Positions 50,858 through 60,687 are shown, numbered from the stretch's first letter. The stretch: 64,000 nt of DNA from Prevotella pectinovora (GCF_000834015.1 NZ_JXQI01000060.1:62001-126000), one strand, 5' to 3'. Program-made: numbers and translations. Notes: generated by a model not told the origin, from the sequence alone.

Positions 50858-52830
50858 TATTTTGATGACATTGATTTTTGGAACATGAATAAAAGTTTAT
50901 CTTTTTCGTTCATGCGGATATTATCAGAATAACCGCCTTTTGTTATTTGATACCCGCATGGCTTAACCATAAAAATGCCTAAGCCCTTAGTGTATGAACT
51001 TACTTCTGATGCATAGTCTTTACTTGTATTTAATGGAACTTTCCCTTTAATATGACACCACTCATTATTGCAACTGATGTCTTCAATCTCAGACATCATT
51101 TTTTGCAAATCTGTAATAGCTTTGGAACTTGCCGCTTGGGGTATCTGCAACTCAAAATAGAGCATCGGTTCGAGAATGTCCACACCTGACTGTTGCAAGG
51201 CCAGCCTGAAGACATAAGGGGTCAGCTGTCTGAAATCAGCAGGTGTACTTACCGGGCTATAATACTCGGCTTGAGTAAAAGTTACTTTCAGATCTGTCAC
51301 TTCCCATCCATGTAAACCAGATTGGCAAGACATACGAATCCCTTCAAAAACGGCATTTTGAAAAGAATGGTTCAGATAACCATAGGAGATGTCACTTTCG
51401 ATTTGCAACCCTGCCCCTAACGGTAAGGGTTCAAGAGTCAGCCCTATTGTGGCCCAGTAAGGGTTGGGTGGTACTTCGATCTGAATAATCTTATTGACCT
51501 TTTTTATAGGTCGTTCTTTGTAGATAGTCTTGATCTCATCAAAATGGACCTTTACGGAAAATCGTTCTTCCAGCAATGTCTGTATGATTTCCTTTTGGGT
51601 CAAACCATATAACGAGATTTCCAATTCATCACTATATGAGTTTATGGAAAAGGACAAAGACGGGTCTTCAATCCACAATGTATTCAGAGCGGATATCACC
51701 TTGCTTCTCTCTTCGGGCCTGTCTGGCCGGACGGAGGATTTGAGAGCGGGATGCTGATGCGATAATCCTTGAATCAAACAAGGTTTAGCACCTAAATAAT
51801 CTCCGATTCGAAAATCTTCTATATCTTCTACAATCGCGATATCATTGGCCCCCACTTCATCAACATTTATCTCTCTGCCCTGATAAATAGTCTTTAGATT
51901 TTTAATCTTGATGAATTTTTCCGAATCGTTGATTCTTACAACGTCTCGAAGTCTCAGACTTCCGTCAATTATTTTAAGAAAACTTCTTTTATGCCCTTTG
52001 GGGTCATGCTCTATCTTATAGAGATAAGCTGAAAGTCTGTTTGAGACTGATTCTGGAGGAAGTATAAAAGAAGAAATGGCGTCCAACAACTCATTGATAC
52101 CGATATTGAACATTGCTGATCCATGTAGCACCGGATAGACTTTGGCTTTTGCCACAAGAGCGATTATCGTATTCCAATAATCAGCCGGTGAAATTTCGCT
52201 ATCCGCCAAATATCGTTCTAATATATCGTCGTCATGGTTGCATACAAATTCTTTGTATTCTTCCTTTATATATGTTTGGGAGCAAACCGGATAAACCGAT
52301 CCATCGACAACAGTTTGCATAAACAGGACATCTTGCGACAGATTTGTTTTTATATCCATATACAAACGCTCCAAATTCACACCGTCACGGTCAATCTTAT
52401 TGATAAATATAATTGTCGGGATTTGCAGCTTTTGTAAAGTACTGAACAGCAACTTTGTCTGCGCTTGTATGCCTTCCTTTGCGGATAAGATGAGGACTGC
52501 TCCATCAAGCATTTTGAATGTCCGCTCCACTTCCGCAATAAAATCCATGTGTCCCGGAGTGTCAATGATATTGCATTTCACTCCATTCCAGATAATAGAT
52601 GTCGTAGAAGCCCGGACAGTAATTCCTCTACGTTTCTCTATATCCATAGAGTCCGTTATGGTGTCACCATTATCCACACGGCCGCACTTTTCCGTTGCTC
52701 CACTGGCAAACAGCAGATTCTCGGTTACGGAAGTTTTTCCTGCATCAATGTGAGCAAGAATTCCTAAATTTATAATATTCATTTGGATTAAGCAATAATA
52801 TACTACAATAGATGCATTGTCGAAACGCAC
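50857..52830 (-). CDS. tet(Q): Tetracycline resistance ribosomal protection protein Tet(Q)
   Basis: Tet(Q) is an EF-G-like GTPase that releases tetracycline from the ribosome. GTPase motifs are [15 protein letters not shown] (G1), RRGITVRAS (G2), DTPGHMDF (G3) and NKID (G4); the domain series of EF-G follows to residue 657. A GTG at 52828-52830 preceded by AGGAGG gives the 657-residue form; the ATG 16 codons later gives the 641-residue form usually quoted. The gene is intact. In CTnDOT it is controlled by a translational attenuation leader, and the leader is partly retained up to the IS66 edge. Confidence 0.97.
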   Translation of the reverse strand: MRFDNASIVVYYCLIQMNIINLGILAHIDAGKTSVTENLLFASGATEKCGRVDNGDTITDSMDIEKRRGITVRASTTSIIWNGVKCNIIDTPGHMDFIAEVERTFKMLDGAVLILSAKEGIQAQTKLLFSTLQKLQIPTIIFINKIDRDGVNLERLYMDIKTNLSQDVLFMQTVVDGSVYPVCSQTYIKEEYKEFVCNHDDDILERYLADSEISPADYWNTIIALVAKAKVYPVLHGSAMFNIGINELLDAISSFILPPESVSNRLSAYLYKIEHDPKGHKRSFLKIIDGSLRLRDVVRINDSEKFIKIKNLKTIYQGREINVDEVGANDIAIVEDIEDFRIGDYLGAKPCLIQGLSHQHPALKSSVRPDRPEERSKVISALNTLWIEDPSLSFSINSYSDELEISLYGLTQKEIIQTLLEERFSVKVHFDEIKTIYKERPIKKVNKIIQIEVPPNPYWATIGLTLEPLPLGAGLQIESDISYGYLNHSFQNAVFEGIRMSCQSGLHGWEVTDLKVTFTQAEYYSPVSTPADFRQLTPYVFRLALQQSGVDILEPMLYFELQIPQAASSKAITDLQKMMSEIEDISCNNEWCHIKGKVPLNTSKDYASEVSSYTKGLGIFMVKPCGYQITKGGYSDNIRMNEKDKLLFMFQKSMSSK

Positions 52831-52972
52831 CTTTTAATACCTCCTCGTAGCATATGAGAACTACAGGATTACTAACTCGTATTAATATGTATATTATTAC
52901 TGCCGCATAACGATTACAAAATTACACAAAAAAAATATATCTAACAAAAGTGGGAGGATTTTTTAACTTTTT

Positions 52973-54567
52973 GTAACTATTCAGCGAAAGGGCATGGCGG
53001 GGTATCAAGCCTCAAATAAGGCTTGAATTGCATTGAACGGAGTCTTGTTGTGTTTCTTAGCTGTTTCAACGATTGAATGTAATTCAAGAAATGCATCTGC
53101 CCCAAAATCAGAACGGAATGTGCAGGAGTTCTTCAACTTGATTTTCAACTTACGTATTCCACGCTCACTTCCATTATTGTCAGATGGTATCATTGGGTCT
53201 TCGAGGAAATTGAAGATGTAGTCACGGCATTTTATCAGACCCTTTTTGAGTGTCTCAAACTTCTTGCCTAAATTGCAGATATTCAGTTTGAGCAGGTTGT
53301 CTAAGCGTTCCAACCACGACGCCTTGGGTATTATCGCAGATGGGTTCGAGTTTCTCTCATGTATGGCTTCACGGAACAAGCTTGCTATCTTGTCGGACCA
53401 ATCCTGCTTGTCGTTCAATTCTGACAAATACTGCAACTCTCGCAGCAGATGGGCAAGGCAAACTTGATGATTGAGGAAATGAAGTGCAAAGTATGCGCTA
53501 TGGCGGTCTGTCACGGCTGTCATTCGTTCCAGACTGTCGCCGAACTTGTCCGTCAATACTTTTGAGCTTCTGCCGTCAGCACGGAAGAGTAAGGTGTAAT
53601 AAACTGTCTGCGCTATCCATGCCCAGTCAAGACGCTTGTTGCAATAACATCCGCTCTCGTCGAAACCGACGACACTTGACGACATGATATATTCCTGGAT
53701 TTTCTCAATGGTAGGTTGTGCGTTTCTTTTGGCTTCCTTCACCCAGTTTACAAGCGAACCTTCACTCGGAGCAAGCCCGAACACCTCACGCAAGAAACTT
53801 GCTATACGCCCATACGGAAGAAACTGCACGACACTGAGATACACGACAAGCGATTTCACGCTTGCATCATAAATAACATCATTAGACTTGCGTCTTGGTG
53901 CAGTGCGTACACGCTCACCACACTTCTTGCAAATCATCACATAGTGACGTATCTCCTTGATTACTGGTTTAAGTTCCGGAATTGATACTACTTGCGTTAC
54001 ATAGTCAAGCACACGCTCTGCGTCTGCGAGCGTTTCACCGCAATTAGTGCAATAGTTAGGCATGTCATCAATTATCTCGTCCGGCGATGGAGAGCAGGAT
54101 AGTTTGTGACCGTCATGCCCCGCCTGTCCGCCTGGTTTCTTTCCGCTTGGTTTGCGAAGACTTTTTGTTCTTCTGACTATCTCGTCTTTCATGCTCTCCT
54201 TGCTCGGCGGAGTGCTGCTGTTGCTGGAATTCTTCTTGGGCTTCTCGTATTTAGACAGACGCTCTTTAAGTCTTGCATTTTCTTCGTCCTTCTTGCGTAT
54301 TTGATGATTCAGAGCTTCTATGTTACGGTTCAGTTTGGCAATCTCAGCATATTGCTGATTGATGGTTTCACGCATCAACCTTATCTCTACTGTCATGTCT
54401 TGCAGTACATTTGATATGTCCGTAACTTGCTCTTTCATAGGTATAAAGGTACAAAAAATATCTCACATAGGCAAGAAATATAGACACTTTATTTTGTCTT
54501 TTTATGGGTCTTTTTGCTGTATATTTCAATCGCGGATTAAGGTGCAAGGCTATCGCTGAATAGTTAC
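52973..54567 (-). mobile_element. IS66-family insertion sequence (complete)
   Basis: Terminal inverted repeats GTAACTATTCAGCGA at 52973 and the matching end at 54567 (15 of the first 15 bases, diverging after) bracket 1595 bp with one transposase gene. IS66 usually leaves 8-bp target duplications; the flanks AACTTTTT and CAACAAAG do not match, so the present junctions are not those of a simple insertion. It carries only the tnpC-type gene, as in the ISBst12-like subgroup. Confidence 0.88.
53005..54438 (-). CDS. IS66-family transposase (TnpC type)
   Basis: A coiled-coil N-terminus (QQYAEIAKLNRNIEALNHQIRK) leads to the zinc-finger pair CTNCGE and CKKCGE, then the DDE catalytic domain: VVGFDESGCYC (Asp), TDRHSAYFA (Asp), and SDNNGSERGIRKLKI (Glu). 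The length of 477 residues is normal and no frame break is seen, so it should be active. It is transcribed in the same direction as tet(Q). Confidence 0.95.
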   Translation of the reverse strand: MKEQVTDISNVLQDMTVEIRLMRETINQQYAEIAKLNRNIEALNHQIRKKDEENARLKERLSKYEKPKKNSSNSSTPPSKESMKDEIVRRTKSLRKPSGKKPGGQAGHDGHKLSCSPSPDEIIDDMPNYCTNCGETLADAERVLDYVTQVVSIPELKPVIKEIRHYVMICKKCGERVRTAPRRKSNDVIYDASVKSLVVYLSVVQFLPYGRIASFLREVFGLAPSEGSLVNWVKEAKRNAQPTIEKIQEYIMSSSVVGFDESGCYCNKRLDWAWIAQTVYYTLLFRADGRSSKVLTDKFGDSLERMTAVTDRHSAYFALHFLNHQVCLAHLLRELQYLSELNDKQDWSDKIASLFREAIHERNSNPSAIIPKASWLERLDNLLKLNICNLGKKFETLKKGLIKCRDYIFNFLEDPMIPSDNNGSERGIRKLKIKLKNSCTFRSDFGADAFLELHSIVETAKKHNKTPFNAIQALFEA

Positions 54568-54740
54568 CAACAAAGCCTCTAATCTAAAAAAATCCTAACA
54601 AACCCTAACGACCGATTTGGGTTAAACGAGCGTTTCTGGATTATCAAACCGTCTGAAAACAATTAATGACAGTCCATTACAACCTGCCGATTGTATTGAG
54701 CTGTCATTACCAATTCGTATCATCTGATTGAGATGTCATG

Positions 54741-56093
54741 TCACTTGATCGAATAACGCAAACCGAGCTTCATGTTGAAATTGAAAGGATTGTCGCTGTA
54801 TGCCGTTTTCACATCACTGCCATTGTCGAAATAGTATCCCACGCCCGGCTCGGCGTAGATGCCCACCTCCTTGGTGATGTTCAGCTGTATGCCGGCAGCG
54901 GCATTTACTGACCATTGCAGTTCCTTCATGCTGAGCTTGTTGGTCTCGGTATTCATCTCCCTGCCGTTGAGGACATACGATGTGGTGGCTTTGGCTCTCA
55001 GACTCTTCTCCACCATTCCGCCGCCTGCCACATATACGTTGAGCAGCTTGTTGCGCCAGATGCTATAGTCCACAGTCAGCGGAATGCCTAAGAAATGCAC
55101 TTTCTGCTTTGTGTCGTAGCGGTTGTCGCTCTTGCCTGCCGTAGTCTCAGAATAGAGATATGAGTATGTGAGTCCTGTCTCCAGTCCCCACTTCTCAGAG
55201 AGGGAATAGTGCAACGACAGTCCTACGCGTATCGGCTGATGATGGTCAACGCTCTCATCGTTGAGCGAACTGCCGGAAGTCCTTGTGTTTACGGCACTGT
55301 AGGCATCGCTCAGTTCGGGATAATCATTGAACATCATATAGCTCATCGCAAACATCGACCTGTCGCTGGTTATGCTGTTGCCGCTTCCGCCCATGGCATT
55401 GGCAGCGAAAAGACTTGCCGTGAGACGTCCCTCTGATGCTGAATGGCTGACATCCACAGCTTTCGACGAGGTGTTCATATAACGAGCTGAAGACGCATTA
55501 CTGCCACGACGCACCAAGCTCTCACGCATCGCACCGACGGCATTAGCCTGTGTCTCTGGTTTCTTTTCTATAGAAGCATTACCATTGTTGGCTGCAGCAA
55601 CAGCCGCTGCCTCCTGCGGAGCATATTCCAGCTGTTCCGTCTGGGTTTCCTTCTGTGCGTAGCTTATCGCCTCTCTCACTGCTGCCGGGATATCCGCCTT
55701 TGCCAGAAGCTTGCCCACAGCGTCGTGTCTTTGCGGCATCATGCCATGACCGTCGCCGTTTGCCGGAGTATCAGTCTGCATGCCATTGCTGCCAGCTGCT
55801 TTGCTTCCGTCTCCCAAGGCATCTGCCACCATGGAGTGTGCGCCCTTGTCGTGGTCCGGCATACTGAGATACAGTCCCACTCCACAAGCAACGCATGCTG
55901 CGGCAGCGGCAATCCTCAGCGCCACCACCTTTGTACGGTTCTTGCCAGGCAGCGGTATCACCTTACCTGCATCCTGCATCACGCCGGCAGAGGCAGACAT
56001 AGCTTTCTGTATGTCTTCCCACAATCCGTCTGGGGCAGACTGTTCATAGTCTGCCAGACTTCTTTGCAGTTTGTATTTCCACTCTTCCTTCAT
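54741..56093 (-). CDS. Inner-membrane-anchored protein with barrel-like C-terminus, sigma partner
   Basis: Residues 1-52 are cytoplasmic (YEQSAPDGLWEDIQKAM), a membrane segment follows at 55-77 (VVALRIAAAAACVACGVGLYL), then about 160 low-complexity residues and a C-terminal 180-residue domain with alternating strands of an OmpA-like or PorT-like barrel (GLSLHYSLSEKWGLETGLTYSY; GIYAEPGVGYYFDNG). It follows the ECF sigma gene by 10 bp. The topology suggests an anti-sigma-like partner with an envelope-sensing barrel. The order of domains is typical of a Bacteroidota family but its mechanism is unproven. Confidence 0.8.
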   Translation of the reverse strand: MKEEWKYKLQRSLADYEQSAPDGLWEDIQKAMSASAGVMQDAGKVIPLPGKNRTKVVALRIAAAAACVACGVGLYLSMPDHDKGAHSMVADALGDGSKAAGSNGMQTDTPANGDGHGMMPQRHDAVGKLLAKADIPAAVREAISYAQKETQTEQLEYAPQEAAAVAAANNGNASIEKKPETQANAVGAMRESLVRRGSNASSARYMNTSSKAVDVSHSASEGRLTASLFAANAMGGSGNSITSDRSMFAMSYMMFNDYPELSDAYSAVNTRTSGSSLNDESVDHHQPIRVGLSLHYSLSEKWGLETGLTYSYLYSETTAGKSDNRYDTKQKVHFLGIPLTVDYSIWRNKLLNVYVAGGGMVEKSLRAKATTSYVLNGREMNTETNKLSMKELQWSVNAAAGIQLNITKEVGIYAEPGVGYYFDNGSDVKTAYSDNPFNFNMKLGLRYSIK

Positions 56094-56103
56094 CGTGAAA
56101 CAG

Positions 56104-56655
56104 TCAATGGGTTCTTTTATATTCTACTATCATTTTCGCCATCAGCGCCTTGGCATGAAACAGCTGCGACGCCGACGACGTCGGCTTTATATTCAATAAT
56201 GCGGCGATTTCCTTGTGGCTCTTGTCCTCGAAGACATATAGGTTGAGCACCGTTCTGTAGCCGTCGGGCAAGCGCATTATCATCCGTTGCAGTTCGTCTG
56301 GCGGCACTCCTTCGGCATCCGGTTCCTCGTCCTCCACAATGTCAGCCACCTGTGTGTCGTCTCTCACCACGCTCAGACGTCCGGCATTCTTCAGATAGGT
56401 CAACGATGTGTTGACGGTAATCCTCATCAGCCATGCCTTCAGCGAACCTTCGCCACGGAAGGTGAACGAGGCAATCTGTGTGAACACTTTGATGAACACC
56501 TCCTGCATGACGTCCTTCACGTCGTCGGCATCTGCCACATAACGGGAACAAACGGCAGTCAGACTCCCCACATACTTCGCGTAGAGAGCCTTCTGCGCCA
56601 TAGCGTCACCGCTTTGCAGGCGTTCATAGAGTTGCTGTTCCGATATGTACATCAT
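56104..56655 (-). CDS. ECF RNA polymerase sigma factor
   Basis: Region 2 appears as YVADADDVKDVMQEVFIKVF and GSLKAWLMRITVNTSLTYLK; region 4 as YVFEDKSHKEIAALLNIKPTSSASQLFHAKALM. The protein has 183 residues and lacks region 3 and other domains, as in ECF factors. It is the first gene of a two-gene operon with the barrel-tailed membrane protein. An ATATAATAATGT motif lies about 65 bp upstream. Confidence 0.93.
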   Translation of the reverse strand: MMYISEQQLYERLQSGDAMAQKALYAKYVGSLTAVCSRYVADADDVKDVMQEVFIKVFTQIASFTFRGEGSLKAWLMRITVNTSLTYLKNAGRLSVVRDDTQVADIVEDEEPDAEGVPPDELQRMIMRLPDGYRTVLNLYVFEDKSHKEIAALLNIKPTSSASQLFHAKALMAKMIVEYKRTH

Positions 56656-56935
56656 TGTTCACTATTGTTAAGAGAGACTTGCCTTCATTCTATATATATG
56701 CATTCCTATAGTTATATTATATAATAATGTATAGGCAGCTCCTTCTTTTGTTAAATCCCAACGGGGTCTGATGTCCGATTGAGGGTGAACAATGTTTCTC
56801 CAACAGTTTAACCTCTTGAAACGATTTCTATAAGGTTAACATCCGTTAGCAGAAAACATTGCATGAGAATTGTAATTATTTGCGGATTAAATGCAGTTTT
56901 CACATTTCATCAGCAGTCTGATACCCTGATCAGCC

Positions 56936-57406
56936 TCATCCCTTCCTTCCGAAATCCGCCGGCACTTCTCCCCAGCGTTTCGTCTCCCATTTCAGTATCG
57001 GCACACGGAAGGGGTGTGTCTTGAGCCACTGTTCCGCCCGTGCTATCACATTGTATAGCTGTGCAGTCTGTGGCGTGCGTTCCAACTTGGTCTTGCATTG
57101 CTTCTTGCTGACCCACAGTATGGCATTGTGGCTGTCTGAATATATTGTCTTGCGTATGCCTTTCTGTTCCATCAGTGCAAGTGCATGCACAATGGCGAGG
57201 AACTCACCGATATTGTTAGTGCCGTGCACAGGACCATAATGGAATACCACGGCTCCCGTGGCGAGGTCTATACCCCGATATTCCATCGGACCGGGATTGC
57301 CGGAACATGCCGCATCAACCGCCCACGCATCGGCGGTCACTTCCATCGGCAACGGCAACACGGTGTCGTTTCTATACGACGGAGGGTTTGTCAATTCATA
57401 ATCCAT
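56936..57406 (-). CDS. Ribonuclease H-like protein
   Basis: RNase H removes RNA from RNA-DNA hybrids. Catalytic carboxylates fall in AVDAACSGNPG (Asp), NIGEFLAIVHAL (Glu), YSDSHNAILWV (Asp) and VPADFGRKG (Asp), in the order of the type HI fold. At 156 residues it lacks the N-terminal hybrid-binding domain. The first 25 residues are an uncharacterised extension, and the start may be at a later Met. It stands alone between the sigma operon and argS. Confidence 0.85.
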   Translation of the reverse strand: MDYELTNPPSYRNDTVLPLPMEVTADAWAVDAACSGNPGPMEYRGIDLATGAVVFHYGPVHGTNNIGEFLAIVHALALMEQKGIRKTIYSDSHNAILWVSKKQCKTKLERTPQTAQLYNVIARAEQWLKTHPFRVPILKWETKRWGEVPADFGRKG

Positions 57407-57670
57407 ATTTCATAATTCATAATTACAGACCGGAGCATATTCCCGGTGCTATACATTTGCCCAAACGGTCTAATGACCGATCCGGTGGGGGCATCACATT
57501 TCTGTCCAAGTCTGTAAATCCGACGTCACCGACTTCTTCCATAAGCAAAAGTCAGGGTGACAGAATATCTTTTATTTCCAATTTCCGCCACCCTTTATGC
57601 TTTTCCACCAATCCATGATTGATGCCCGAACGATATCATCCACCAACCACGAATTGCAATTATGAATCAA

Positions 57671-59488
57671 CTACATTCTCTCAGGCACCTCGATGCCAAG
57701 CAGTGCCATACCGTTCTTGATGGTCTTGGCCACGTTCTTGGCGATGACAAGGCGAACGACTTTCTCCTCTTCGGTATCAGCGTTGAGGATGCTGTAATCG
57801 TGGTAGAACTGGTTGAAGTCCTTGGTCAACTCATAGCAGTAGTTGGCGATGCCGCTCGGAGAGTAGTCCTTGCCAGCCTGACGCACTGCGGCACCAAACT
57901 CGTCCATCTTCTGTATCAGCTCCGTCTCCTTCTGGCAGAGAGGCATATTGTCGGCGAGCGCATCCGGGATGGTGACACCCTGACCGGCTGCCTTGCGAAG
58001 AATACTGCGGATGCGGGCATAGGTATACTGGATGAACGGACCGGTGTTGCCGTTGAAGTCGATGCTCTCTTCCGGATTGAAGAGCATGTTCTTGCGGGCG
58101 TCAACTTTCAGTATGAAGTATTTCAGCGCTCCCATACCCACGATGCGGGCTATCTCGTTGCGCTCCTCCTCTGTCATGTCGTTGAACTTGCCCAGTTCCT
58201 CGCTCGTCTTCTTGGCGTCGGCCACCATTGTCTCTATCAGGTCGTCGGCATCCACCACTGTTCCCTCACGGCTCTTCATCTTACCGTTTGGCAGTTCCAC
58301 CATACCATAGGAGAAGTGTACGAGCTCCTTGCCCCACTTGAAGCCGAGGCGGTCGAGAAGTATCGAGAGCACCTGGAAGTGATAGTTCTGCTCGTTGCCC
58401 ACCACGTATATCATCTTGTCGATAGGATAGTCCTTGAAACGCATCTCGGCGGTACCGATATCCTGAGTCATATACACCGAAGTGCCGTCAGAACGGAGCA
58501 GCAGCTTCTGGTCGAGTCCCTCGTTGGTGAGGTCAGCCCACACGCTGTTGTCCTCGTGGCGCTCAAAGAGTCCCTTCTCAAGTCCTTCTTCCACCTTTGC
58601 CTTGCCTTTGAGGTAGGTGTCAGACTCGTAGTATATCTTGTCGAAGCCTACTCCGAGGTTCTTGTATGTCTCGTCGAAACCGGCATATACCCATGAGTTC
58701 ATCTTCTGCCACAGGTCGCGTACGTCCTTGTCGCCCTGCTCCCATTTCACGAGCATCTCGTGGGCCTCCTTTATCAGCGGAGCCTCATCCTTGGCTTTCT
58801 TCTCGGCAGCCTCTTCGTCCATGCCTTCTGCCACGAACTTGGCTTTCAGTTCCTTCACCTCCTCGCGGTAGTGCTTGTCGAAAGCCACGTAGAAGTCACC
58901 GATGAGGTGGTCGCCCTTCATGCCGCTTGTCTCTGGAGTAACGCCGTTGCCCCACTTCTGCCATGCGAGCATAGACTTGCAGATGTGGATACCGCGGTCG
59001 TTCACGATATTTGTCTTCACCACCTTGTTGCCGTTGGCCGCCATGATCTGCGCCAGCGACCATCCGAGCAGGTTGTTGCGCACATGACCCAGGTGTAGAG
59101 GTTTGTTTGTGTTTGGCGAAGAATATTCTATCATCACCAGCGGAGAGTCTTCCGTTGCCTGCTTCTCGCCATAGTGTTCGTCGGCGTTGATGTCGTTGAG
59201 CATTCCTATCCATGCCGCAGTGTCGATTACGATGTTGAGGAATCCCTTCACCACGTTGTAGTCTGCCACTGCCTTGCAGTTCTGCTTCATCCATTCTCCG
59301 ATTTCAGCCGCTGTGTCTTCAGGCTTTTTCTTTGAAATCTTGAGGAATGGGAAAACCACGAGCGTGAGGCTTCCCTCAAACTCCTTCTTTGTCTTCTGCA
59401 CTTGCACCATCTTCTCTGGCACGTCCTGTCCGTAGAGTGCTTTCACGGCTTCGAGCGCCGCCTTGTTTATTTCGCTGATTATATTCAT
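57671..59488 (-). CDS. argS: Arginyl-tRNA synthetase
   Basis: ArgRS charges tRNA-Arg. The HIGH-like motif is in SPNTNKPLHLGHVRNN near residue 132, the KMSKS-like motif is KMKSREG near residue 407, and the N-terminal Add-1 domain for tRNA recognition is present. The last segment KDFNQFYHDYSILNADTEEE is family-typical. The length of 605 residues is full. A TAAATTTG element lies 63 bp upstream. Confidence 0.96.
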   Translation of the reverse strand: MNIISEINKAALEAVKALYGQDVPEKMVQVQKTKKEFEGSLTLVVFPFLKISKKKPEDTAAEIGEWMKQNCKAVADYNVVKGFLNIVIDTAAWIGMLNDINADEHYGEKQATEDSPLVMIEYSSPNTNKPLHLGHVRNNLLGWSLAQIMAANGNKVVKTNIVNDRGIHICKSMLAWQKWGNGVTPETSGMKGDHLIGDFYVAFDKHYREEVKELKAKFVAEGMDEEAAEKKAKDEAPLIKEAHEMLVKWEQGDKDVRDLWQKMNSWVYAGFDETYKNLGVGFDKIYYESDTYLKGKAKVEEGLEKGLFERHEDNSVWADLTNEGLDQKLLLRSDGTSVYMTQDIGTAEMRFKDYPIDKMIYVVGNEQNYHFQVLSILLDRLGFKWGKELVHFSYGMVELPNGKMKSREGTVVDADDLIETMVADAKKTSEELGKFNDMTEEERNEIARIVGMGALKYFILKVDARKNMLFNPEESIDFNGNTGPFIQYTYARIRSILRKAAGQGVTIPDALADNMPLCQKETELIQKMDEFGAAVRQAGKDYSPSGIANYCYELTKDFNQFYHDYSILNADTEEEKVVRLVIAKNVAKTIKNGMALLGIEVPERM

Positions 59489-59551
59489 AATTCTGTTTAT
59501 AGCATATAGTCTATGGGCGCATCCGATGAAGATACGCCCTGAAAATCATTG

Positions 59552-59559
59552 CAAATTTA
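59552..59559 (-). promoter_or_regulatory. -7 element of argS
   Basis: On the minus strand TAAATTTG followed by CAAT; the upstream TTGC at about 19 bases is only a partial match. Likely the argS promoter. Confidence 0.5.
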
Positions 59560-59628
59560 CAAAAACCCTGTCGAATAAGCAACACCACGCTTTCTTATGA
59601 CTGATTTAATGTGTATTCTTGTTGTTTT

Positions 59629-59896
59629 TTAACAATCAATGGCAATATTGTCGGTCAGCGGCGACTTATAGGCATCCCTGTCTGTCGGCGACACTCCGGT
59701 CTTGCGTTTGAAAGCGCGATAGAGGTTTACCCTGCCGGCAAATCCCGCCTCTGAAGCGAGAGCATCAAATCGTCTTCTGTCGCCACGGTGCATTCCGATT
59801 CCGTGTCGGATGGTGTCTCCATAACATCCACCGTCACCGCGGTGGCTTCACAGACGGAATCTTCTAATGGTTCCTTGATCTTGGGAAAGATATACA
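59629..59896 (-). pseudogene. AraC-type regulator relic
   Basis: The minus strand encodes FDALASEAGFAGRVNLYRAFKR-KTGVSPTDR, a clear AraC second helix-turn-helix, ending at the TAA at 59629-59631. Upstream codons continue only in another frame (LYIFPKIKEPLEDSV...TEDDLM), so a frameshift lies near 59780. The 5' side is cut off by the IS982 end at 59897, and nothing beyond the element continues it. Confidence 0.75.
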
Positions 59897-60420
59897 ACCT
59901 GTTGGCGGAATTAATTTAGTGCATACTTAATTCTGCCAATGGGCTTGTCGTTAATGAAGTTTACGTATTGCAGAATGGTAAGTGCACTAATTTTGCCAAT
60001 GATTCTGGCAAACAAACCATTCGTTTTTTTCGCGTAGTTTCTGATGACCAGGAACTGGTCTGTAAGTTGTGAGAATATTGTCTCAATCCTCTTTCTTGCC
60101 TTTGCAAACGGAATGAATGTCGGTTTCCTGTCCTTTTGGTTGAGCCGATACGGACACTCCAGTCTTATGTGTGCGGTTTCGAACAAGTCAAGCTGTACGT
60201 CAGCTCCAATATACCCTTTGTCACCATAATTAGCAGATTCATTGACGAGATTTTCAGAGAATTGCTTGCATATCTCAAGTATTTTGACGAATTTTGTATA
60301 AAGGTTGTACATACGATGGTTGGGACTTAATGTTTTGAACACCACTAAGTTACTAAAAATCAGTGATATATACAACTTTTTACTCATATTTATCAACTTA
60401 AATTAATTCCGCCAACGGGT
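59897..60420 (-). mobile_element. Internally deleted IS982-family element A
   Basis: Inverted ends ACCTGTTGGCGGAATTAATTT (59897) and the complement of ACCCGTTGGCGGAATTAATTT (ending 60420) bracket 524 bp, about half of a usual IS982. No target duplication is seen. The transposase frame is retained but missing its middle. Confidence 0.85.
59911..60387 (-). pseudogene. IS982 transposase with in-frame internal deletion
   Basis: The N-terminal segment (SPNHRMYNLYTKFVKILEIC...) is followed after about 55 residues by GDKGYIGADVQLDLFETAHIR and the full C-terminus (KARKRIETIFSQLTDQFLVIRNYAK). About 150 residues holding the first catalytic Asp region are absent while the frame is kept. It is probably inactive. 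The start may be 60387 or 60396. Confidence 0.85.
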
Positions 60421-60687
60421 AATGTATATGGTTCGGACAGCAGAGAATATCGATGCGCTTTATTTGTTGCAAGTGGAAGAATTGCAGGGAGTGAAATTGG
60501 CGCACATTTTTTAGGCGAAGGGCTTGCCTATGGTGCGAGTGCTGCAGCTGGCACATATTCAGAAGGATTACTCTCCGTACCAGCTTTTGTTTTAGGAAGA
60601 TTAGTTGGAGGTTATGCCGGTGGCATTTTGGGAGGCGATTTCGGAGGAGCAATAAGTGGAGTTGTGTTTGACTATTTTTATTATTAA
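60421..60687 (+). pseudogene. C-terminal fragment of a Gly-rich, toxin-like protein
   Basis: The frame is open from the IS982 edge with no start codon and encodes NVYGSDSREYRCALFVASG...LVGGYAGGILGGDFGGAI and ends DYFYY-stop. The Gly/Ala-rich helices resemble glycine-zipper, bacteriocin-like or polymorphic-toxin C-termini. A small membrane protein gene begins 6 bp later, as immunity genes do. The 5' part is missing. The toxin reading is inference from pattern and context. Confidence 0.55.

Larger units (their letters stand above)
50633..52972 (-). mobile_element. Truncated CTnDOT-type block (tet(Q) with start of rteA)
   Basis: The block contains the tet(Q) leader, tet(Q) and the first about 69 codons of rteA in the order of CTnDOT-family conjugative elements. 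No integrase, rteB, mobilisation or transfer gene is in the window. One edge is an IS66 inverted repeat at 52973; the other lies inside rteA near 50655, where homology to RteA as I recall it stops. Confidence 0.8.

Noticed and set aside
50633..54567. Complete conjugative transposon
   Set aside because: No integrase, excision, mobilisation or tra genes occur; only tet(Q) and a partial rteA are left.
52965..54575. Target-site duplication of the IS66 element
   Set aside because: The 8-bp flanks AACTTTTT and CAACAAAG do not match, so no simple insertion can be claimed.
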